Assembly (NCBI GenBank): GCA_030544215.1 | Contig: JARZZO010000014.1 | Span: 14,666,234 to 14,730,233, forward strand | Reading direction: 5' to 3' | Length of the DNA: 64,000 bases | Origin: Zantedeschia hybrid cultivar | Taxonomy: Eukaryota; Streptophyta; Magnoliopsida; Alismatales; Araceae | Shown: piece by piece, positions 62,750 to 64,000 of the stretch | Layout: every line of letters begins with the position of its first letter | Numbering within the stretch: position 1 is the first letter of the stretch | Notes under the pieces: generated by a model | The model's input: only the letters and a program-made list of their open reading frames with translations | Told to the model about the DNA's origin: nothing | Databases searched by the model: none | Program-made: the position numbers and the translations under genes

Positions 62750-63820
62750 CATCTCTTATTTTGACTATTCGGCAAGTACACTATCGTCGTGGTCTCCTTC
62801 CCAGAAGACTCGGAAGCCTCGCCGGCCCACCGACAGAACTCTCGCCGCTCCGGTGGTGGAAGCTGGGTGGGGGGAGCCTCCCCCCCCCACCCCTCTTTCA
62901 TCCGTCAGGTGCTTCCTCCTCCTTCCTCTCCTTGCGCTCTTACTTTCCTTTTCTTGTCTGGATCCCCAGTCCTCTACCTCCACTGCCTCCCCCCATCTTT
63001 GTAATTTTCCTCTTCGTTGTTTGACCCATCACCGCCTGCCGCCGGCCTCACTCCAACACTTCTGCCGTGTCCGCCACCATCTCCATCGCCGCTATCCTAC
63101 CTCTCTTTCCCTCATCTCACCCTTGACTCCCTCTCATTGGTGGCAGTTTTGGTACGATAAACTCTGTTGAGTCTTAACTTTTTGCTCCACTTCTCGGTTG
63201 GTTCCGACCCCTTAATTTGTTGTCGTCGGCGTCAGCTTTCAGCATGAATATATTTTCCCATGCCTTCATTTTCCCCCTCCCTCTTTCTACTGTTTCATGC
63301 TTCGGTTTTATCTCAAGTTTCGACGAAATGGGTCCATGGTGGTTTTGTTGGTCTCGTTGGAAAGATCCTACTCATCGATCTTGGTTCTTTCGTGGCGATG
63401 CTCGAGACTCTATAGTTCGTTCGTGCATCCTCGTCGGCACGTGTTTTTAAGTCCCCCCACCTTTGCTGCACAGATTGGTCATGCAGCCGTTCCGGCGATC
63501 ACGCCGGCTTTCCGAGGAGGCTCGCCCTTCTCCCCTCGAGTTTGCTTCACCACTGTCAACATGGGATCACCATTGCCTTGTTCGTGTTTTTCTAGAAGCC
63601 TTTGGGCGCAGGTATTCTGCTGCAGATGGTCGAAGCCCCCTGTCCGAGGCATGCTATCTCTGTACGTTTCTTTTCTTTTTACGGGCACTGTGATGTGTTT
63701 TGTATTTTTTCAGTTTTGTTCACCACAGTGGCTCTTGGACCCACCCTAGTTGTAAGTGGTTGTATCCTTCCTCTTAAATGAATGGCACGCCTTTTAGTTA
63801 TTCAAAAAAAAAAAAACTTA
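62750..63820 (+). mobile_element. GC-rich poly(A) retroposon candidate
   Basis: A GC-rich, proline/serine-coding-like stretch (62790-63700) in AT-rich surroundings ends with 'taaatgaatggcacgccttt' and poly(A) at 63806-63817. The 3' end resembles plant LINE tails. The layout resembles 34621-35234. Many overlapping open frames are products of GC content. No target duplication was found. Confidence 0.4.
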
Positions 63821-64000
63821 ATAATTTGCACCCCTAAATCCCTCTGTTTGGGTTCCACAGAGGGGCTGTCAAATATGTAGGCAATGGAGACATTCATCTC
63901 ACTACGGACCAATTTCCCACCGCCTAACATACTTCCAAGGACAAACTAATTTAAGATGCTTTCAAGCGCAACTGTGGAGAGTGGAATGTTGATCTAATCC

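Noticed and set aside
1..64000. tRNA genes, rRNA and CRISPR arrays
   Set aside because: No cloverleaf with proper A and B boxes, no rRNA sequence, and no regular repeat-spacer array was seen; CRISPR would not be expected in a plant genome.

Overview
The window is plant nuclear DNA. It has spliced genes with GT/AG introns, plant-specific families (RabA GTPase, cucumisin-type subtilase, 8-Cys lipid-transfer-like protein, DUF936) and a dense load of DNA transposons. The GC-rich coding sequence in some genes (glycosyltransferase at 51.0-52.6 kb, LTP-like at 46.2 kb) inside AT-rich intergenic DNA would fit a monocot, but the species cannot be named from this sequence. No tRNA, rRNA or CRISPR was seen.

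Host genes. Position 1-736 (minus) holds the first coding exon of a Rab11/RabA GTPase that runs off the left edge. Positions 4274-8541 (minus) hold a complete 10-exon subtilisin-like protease (751 aa as I splice it). Positions 40413-42939 (plus) hold a 5-exon gene for a small plant protein of unknown function (about 164 aa). Positions 46212-46592 (minus) hold an intact intronless 8-Cys lipid-transfer-like secreted protein. Positions 51030-52574 (minus) hold an intact intronless GT4-type membrane glycosyltransferase (514 aa). These genes show no functional linkage.

Mobile DNA. The most striking object is a Helitron of about 14.9 kb on the minus strand. Its proposed 5' TC is at 25059 and its 3' hairpin plus CTAG is at 10114, inserted between A and T. 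It carries a spliced Rep/Pif1-helicase gene broken only by one in-frame TAG and one frameshift. It also carries a 9-exon RPA70-like single-strand-binding protein gene with all reading frames open (475 aa), captured DUF936 gene exons, and LINE fragments inside a tandem duplication. A second Helitron 3' end lies only 30 bp upstream of its 5' end. Elsewhere there is a hAT-like element that has picked up GC-rich coding sequence (30284-31082), a Harbinger/Tourist-like element with TAA target duplications containing a 146-bp tandem repeat (28726-30078), and a foldback MITE with arms of about 65 bp (54381-54640). There are also several copies of another inverted-repeat MITE family, poly(A) retroposons, and two very short insertions flanked by target-site duplications.

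The rest (about 1.0-4.2, 8.7-10.1, 25.1-28.7, 31.1-40.2, 43-46, 46.7-51 and 52.7-64 kb) is AT-rich intergenic sequence made of repeats and repeat remnants. I could support no further protein-coding gene there.
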